Source: Ga0077527 sp964531455 (lineage in GTDB: Bacteria; Pseudomonadota; Gammaproteobacteria; Burkholderiales; SG8-41). Taken from it: a stretch of DNA of 64,000 nt. Below are positions 61,268-64,000 of this stretch, piece after piece (positions within the stretch are counted from its first letter, which is position 1; each line of letters starts with the position of its first letter). A program made the translations under genes and the position numbers. The stretch covers positions 1 to 64,000 of the forward strand of contig CAZHFZ010000009.1 of assembly GCA_964531455.1 (NCBI GenBank). The letters are read 5' to 3'. The notes below the pieces were generated by a model. The model ran no database searches. It was not told the DNA's origin and saw only the letters and a program-made list of their open reading frames with translations.

Positions 61268-61592
61268 ACACGGTGAATCTCTCGCAGCGGAGTTCCTCCG
61301 TGGCGAAGGCCTGACCATCACCGCACGCAACTACAGCTGCCGCTTCGGCGAAATCGACCTGATTGCCCGCGACGGCAATACCGTCGTCTTCGTGGAAGTC
61401 CGGAGCCGCGCAAGCAACGCCTTCGGCGGGGCCGCAGCAAGCATTACCGCCGCAAAGAGGGAAAAACTGCTTAAAACCGCATGTCACTATCTGGCGACAC
61501 TTAAATCCACCCCACCCTGCCGTTTCGATGCGGTGCTTCTGACAGGGGATCCACCACGCATCGAATGGCTGCGTAATGCCATCGAGGCGTGA
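61218..61592 (+). CDS. yraN: YraN family (UPF0102) predicted nuclease-fold protein
   Basis: A protein of about 124 residues. GEHGESLAAEFLRGEGLTI, ARNYSCRFGEIDLIARDGNTVVFVEVRSR and the later AAKREKLLKTACHYL carry the G-E-x-D-L and E-V-K/R residues of a restriction-endonuclease-like core. Its function is unproven. The ATG at 61218 overlaps lpoA by 50 bases; ATG 61212 and GTG 61251 are alternatives. Confidence 0.9.
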   Translation: MAEPDSPSRRRVNPRGEHGESLAAEFLRGEGLTITARNYSCRFGEIDLIARDGNTVVFVEVRSRASNAFGGAAASITAAKREKLLKTACHYLATLKSTPPCRFDAVLLTGDPPRIEWLRNAIEA

Positions 61593-61630
61593 CTGGTCGA
61601 ATCATTCATTACAGGTACAATACCCGCACC

Positions 61631-62221
61631 ATGGATCTCATCAGTCGAATCAGCGAACACTTTTCCGAGAGCGCCCATCTCAAGCTGCAGAGCATGGATG
61701 CGCTGGCCACACCCATCGCCGCCGGCGTTCAGAGCATGGTGCGCTGCCTGCAGGAGGATGGAAAGATCCTTTCCTGCGGCAACGGCGGCTCGGCTGCAGA
61801 CGCCCAGCATTTTTCTGCGGAACTGCTGAACCGCTTCGAGGTCGAACGGCCTGGACTCGCGGCAATGGCACTGAGCACGGACAGCTCGACGCTGACTTCG
61901 ATCGCCAACGATTACGATTACAACCAGGTGTTTTCGAAACAGGTGCGGGCACTGGGCCGTGCCGGCGACGTGCTGCTGGCAATATCCACCAGCGGCAATT
62001 CAGCCAACGTCGTGGCCGCCGTTGCAGCCGCCCATGAATGCGACATGCGGGTTGTCGCACTGACCGGTCGCAACGGCGGGAAAATCGGCGAACTGCTGAG
62101 GCCTGACGACGTACATATCTGCGTGCCGGCAACCAACACGGCGCGCATTCAGGAAGTGCACCTGCTGTCGATACACTGTCTTTGCGACGGCATTGATTGC
62201 TTACTTTTGGGAGTCGAATAA
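61631..62221 (+). CDS. diaA: SIS-domain protein DiaA/GmhA family
   Basis: A 196-residue sugar-isomerase-fold protein. KILSCGNGGSAADAQHFSAELLNRF near residue 40, STDSSTLTSIANDYDYNQVFSKQV and AISTSGNSANVV near 120 match DiaA, which binds DnaA as a tetramer and times replication, and the paralogous heptose isomerase GmhA. The position between yraN and dolP favours DiaA. Confidence 0.9.
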   Translation: MDLISRISEHFSESAHLKLQSMDALATPIAAGVQSMVRCLQEDGKILSCGNGGSAADAQHFSAELLNRFEVERPGLAAMALSTDSSTLTSIANDYDYNQVFSKQVRALGRAGDVLLAISTSGNSANVVAAVAAAHECDMRVVALTGRNGGKIGELLRPDDVHICVPATNTARIQEVHLLSIHCLCDGIDCLLLGVE

Positions 62222-62788
62222 ATGCGCAAACTACTCACGTTAGCCTGTATCGCACTGCTGCCTGTCGTTTCAGGCTGCGCAGTGGTTGCAGTCGGCGGCG
62301 TTGCCGCCACCGGCATCATCGTGGCCGAGGATCGCAGGACCGTTGGCACCATCACCGAAGATCAGGGCATTGAATTGAAGGCCGCGTCCCGCATTGAGGA
62401 AAAGGTCAAGGATGCCCACATCAACATCACCAGCTACAACCGCATCGTCATGCTGACCGGTGAAGTGCCGAGCGAGGCTGCAAAAGCCGACGCCGAGCGC
62501 ATTACACGCGCCGTCGAAAACGTGCGCAACGTATTCAATGAACTGAAAGTCGGCGCCAACGCCCCGATGCAGGCGCGCACCAATGACTCGGTCATCACCT
62601 CCAAAGTAAAGGCGCGGTTTGTCGACGCAAACAAATTCAGTCCGGTACACGTCAAGGTCGTCACCGAGGCCGGCATCGTCTATCTGATGGGCATGGTGAA
62701 GAAGCAGGAAGCCGCCGATGCGACTGAAGTTGCACGCACCACCGGCGGGGTCACCAAGGTAGTTCGGGTGTTTGAATACCTTGATTGA
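62222..62788 (+). CDS. dolP: DolP/YraP-like lipoprotein with two BON domains
   Basis: A 188-residue outer-membrane lipoprotein: signal with lipobox VVSGC (Cys 19), then BON domains at about 50-110 (SRIEEKVKDAHINITSYNRIVMLTGEVPSEAAK) and 125-188 (NDSVITSKVKARFVDANKF, GIVYLMGMVKKQEA, GVTKVVRVFEYLD). DolP supports outer-membrane integrity and division-site function. It begins directly after the diaA stop. Confidence 0.92.
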   Translation: MRKLLTLACIALLPVVSGCAVVAVGGVAATGIIVAEDRRTVGTITEDQGIELKAASRIEEKVKDAHINITSYNRIVMLTGEVPSEAAKADAERITRAVENVRNVFNELKVGANAPMQARTNDSVITSKVKARFVDANKFSPVHVKVVTEAGIVYLMGMVKKQEAADATEVARTTGGVTKVVRVFEYLD

Positions 62789-62823
62789 TTTGAAATAAAA
62801 ATAAATTTTATTGAATCAAATCC

Positions 62824-63267
62824 TTAATGGGGCGTCTTCAGACGCCCCATTCGTTTGAACCAGCGCAACAGGGCGCCAATCAGCGGCAGCTTTTCATACA
62901 GTTCCTCCGCCGCATCCCAATAGTCCCGGTGCTCGCTCACCAGCCCGGCGGCATTGAAGGTGATCAGGCTTGAGCCATGTATGCGCTGAGTCACCTGCGG
63001 ACGCCAGCTGCGAAAGCGGAACTCGAAATCCCAGGTCAGCAGCACTTGATCACCTTCAGCAACGCGATCTTTAACAATGAATCGCGGCGACTCGAGGGTA
63101 TCGAACATGTGCGTGAATATCGCTGCGAGAGCCGCGGTGCCGCGCACATCGTTGAACGGATCACGGAAGTGGCAGTCGGCCGCGTAATACCGCGACAGAT
63201 CGCTGACCGACTGCCGCGTCAGCGTTTCAAAATAGACCGCCAGTGCATCCACCTGCTGACGCTTCAT
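62824..63267 (-). CDS. NTF2-like (SnoaL-type) protein
   Basis: A 147-residue protein. ALAVYFETLTRQSVSDLSRYYAADCHFRDPFNDVRG followed by VLLTWDFEFRFRSW and RIHGSSLITFNAAGLVSEHRDYWDAAEELYEKLPLIG is the cone-shaped NTF2-like fold, often seen beside short-chain dehydrogenases; function unknown. The ATG at 63267 overlaps the stop of the dehydrogenase gene (ATGA), so they form one operon. Its last codons carry the terminator stem of dolP. Confidence 0.85.
   Translation of the reverse strand: MKRQQVDALAVYFETLTRQSVSDLSRYYAADCHFRDPFNDVRGTAALAAIFTHMFDTLESPRFIVKDRVAEGDQVLLTWDFEFRFRSWRPQVTQRIHGSSLITFNAAGLVSEHRDYWDAAEELYEKLPLIGALLRWFKRMGRLKTPH
62827..62850 (+). terminator. Hairpin after dolP, embedded in the end of the convergent NTF2-like gene
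   Basis: A 10-11-base stem GGGGCGTC/GACGCCCC with a TTCA loop, preceded by an AT-rich run (62789-62826) after dolP. It lacks a long T run on the plus strand. The same bases encode the last residues GRLKTPH of the opposing gene. Confidence 0.6.
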
Positions 63268-64000
63268 AATCGCGTTGCCTTGTGCACCAGTGCAAAATAC
63301 CAGCGATATGGCAGCAGGCGCAGAAGCTTCAGCCACCAAGTGAATCGTTTCGGAAAATGAATCTCGAAATCACCACGGGAAAAGCCTGAAATGATCGCCT
63401 CTGCCGCAGCCTCGACACTGATCAGCGCCGGCATCGCAAAGGTGTTGAGATCGGTCAGCGGCGTTTTGACGAAACCCGGGTTGATCACATAGACCCCGAT
63501 GCCCCGCGGCGCAAGATCCAGATAAAGCGTCTCTGCAAGGTTGATCAGCGCAGCCTTGCTCGCGCCGTACACCAGCGCCGTAGGCAAACCACCGTAGCCA
63601 GCAACACTGGACACCACGGCAACACCACCACTGCCCTGCTGCAAAAGCTGCCGGATCACCGGCGGCAGGCAATTGATGACACCGTTGACATTGACGTCAA
63701 GCAAACGACGGGCTGACGCCGCTTCCAGTTCCCAGGCCCTTACCGGTTGGTGGCTGCCCGAACACAATACGACGAGATCCACTCCGCCCCACGCCGAGAC
63801 CACGCGTTGCAGTGCCGGACCCGGAGCGCCACCGTCGGTGACATCCATTGGCAGCACCAGTGCCTGTGATCCGTGCGAGGAGGCCAGATGCTCGAGTTCA
63901 GCGGTACGTCGCGCCGATACCGCAACGCGTGCGCCACGGGCCAGCAATGCAGTCGCCAATCCTGCACCGATGCCACTGGATGCGCCAACGACCCATACAC
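63264..64000 (-). CDS. Short-chain dehydrogenase/reductase, partial (5' end beyond window)
   Basis: About 245 residues are visible; the start is beyond base 64000. The frame is open to the edge and reads VWVVGASSGIGAGLATALL, the nucleotide-binding GxxxGIG motif. NVNGVINCLPPVI, SSVAGYGG and the catalytic YGASKAAL are in place; PGFVKTPLTD follows. The long C-terminal tail with hydrophobic segments (WWLKLLRLLPYRWYFALV) suggests membrane association. Substrate unknown. It forms an operon with the NTF2-like gene. Confidence 0.92.
   Translation of the reverse strand, partial: VWVVGASSGIGAGLATALLARGARVAVSARRTAELEHLASSHGSQALVLPMDVTDGGAPGPALQRVVSAWGGVDLVVLCSGSHQPVRAWELEAASARRLLDVNVNGVINCLPPVIRQLLQQGSGGVAVVSSVAGYGGLPTALVYGASKAALINLAETLYLDLAPRGIGVYVINPGFVKTPLTDLNTFAMPALISVEAAAEAIISGFSRGDFEIHFPKRFTWWLKLLRLLPYRWYFALVHKATRL

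Noticed and set aside
1..64000. Prophage, insertion sequence or genomic-island boundary
   Set aside because: No integrase, transposase, tRNA with attachment repeat or sharp change in coding style was seen; the catabolic unit resembles its surroundings in composition by eye.

Overview
The window is a chromosomal segment of a GC-rich betaproteobacterium, most likely of the Burkholderiales or a close relative. The evidence is the complete mraZ-to-lpxC division and cell-wall cluster, the rpsP-rimM-trmD-rplS operon, the pilC-pilD-coaE-zapD-yacG block followed by a Nudix/thiamine-phosphate-synthase-like fusion, and two Bug-type (TctC) binding proteins without their membrane subunits. No tRNA, rRNA operon, CRISPR array, transposase or prophage was seen. 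Coding density is high and many genes overlap by 1-11 bases.

Left part (1-18.2 kb) is accessory metabolism. It opens with a TauD/TfdA-type dioxygenase cut by the window edge, a DUF1330 protein, a secreted metallo-beta-lactamase-fold protein and RecQ. A long minus-strand catabolic unit then runs from 17.2 kb down to 4.4 kb: a two-subunit UxaA/SuyAB-type lyase or dehydratase, a thiamine-diphosphate enzyme, succinate dehydrogenase/fumarate reductase subunits B, C and D, a cytoplasmic Cys-type sulfatase, a TctC protein, a two-subunit class I fumarase/tartrate dehydratase, the flavoprotein subunit A, a second TctC protein and an Ldh2-type 2-hydroxyacid dehydrogenase. A divergent GntR/HutC regulator sits at its head with a tandem operator-like repeat. 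Together the genes could carry succinate to fumarate to malate to oxaloacetate, fed by an unknown organic acid released by the UxaA-type enzyme. This is the best candidate for an undescribed system here.

Middle part (18.2-38.2 kb) is housekeeping: a secreted helical-repeat protein, the ribosomal protein/tRNA modification operon, a nitroreductase, ffh, a CcsA-like protein, a CorC/CNNM-type protein, type IV pilus assembly and maturation genes (pilC, pilD, no pilB in the window), coaE, zapD, yacG, the Nudix fusion, a DUF815 ATPase, argJ, secA, an M23 peptidase and dciA.

Right part (38.2-64 kb) holds lpxC, ftsZ, ftsA, ftsQ, ddl, murB, murC, murG, ftsW, murD, mraY, murF, murE, ftsI, ftsL, rsmH and mraZ, all on the minus strand. 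They are transcribed from a clear sigma70-type promoter overlapped by three MraZ boxes. Beyond it lie the RNase P RNA gene, chaC, pyrC, rsmI, and the divergent lpoA-yraN-diaA-dolP set, then an NTF2-like protein and a truncated short-chain dehydrogenase.

Smaller sequence oddities are a 30-base-arm palindromic element before the flavoprotein gene, a recurring AT-rich intergenic 14-mer, a 7-base tandem repeat between ftsZ and ftsA, an AT-only island inside murD, and a possible leaderless promoter at 19.9 kb. All calls come from reading the sequence; no database search was run.
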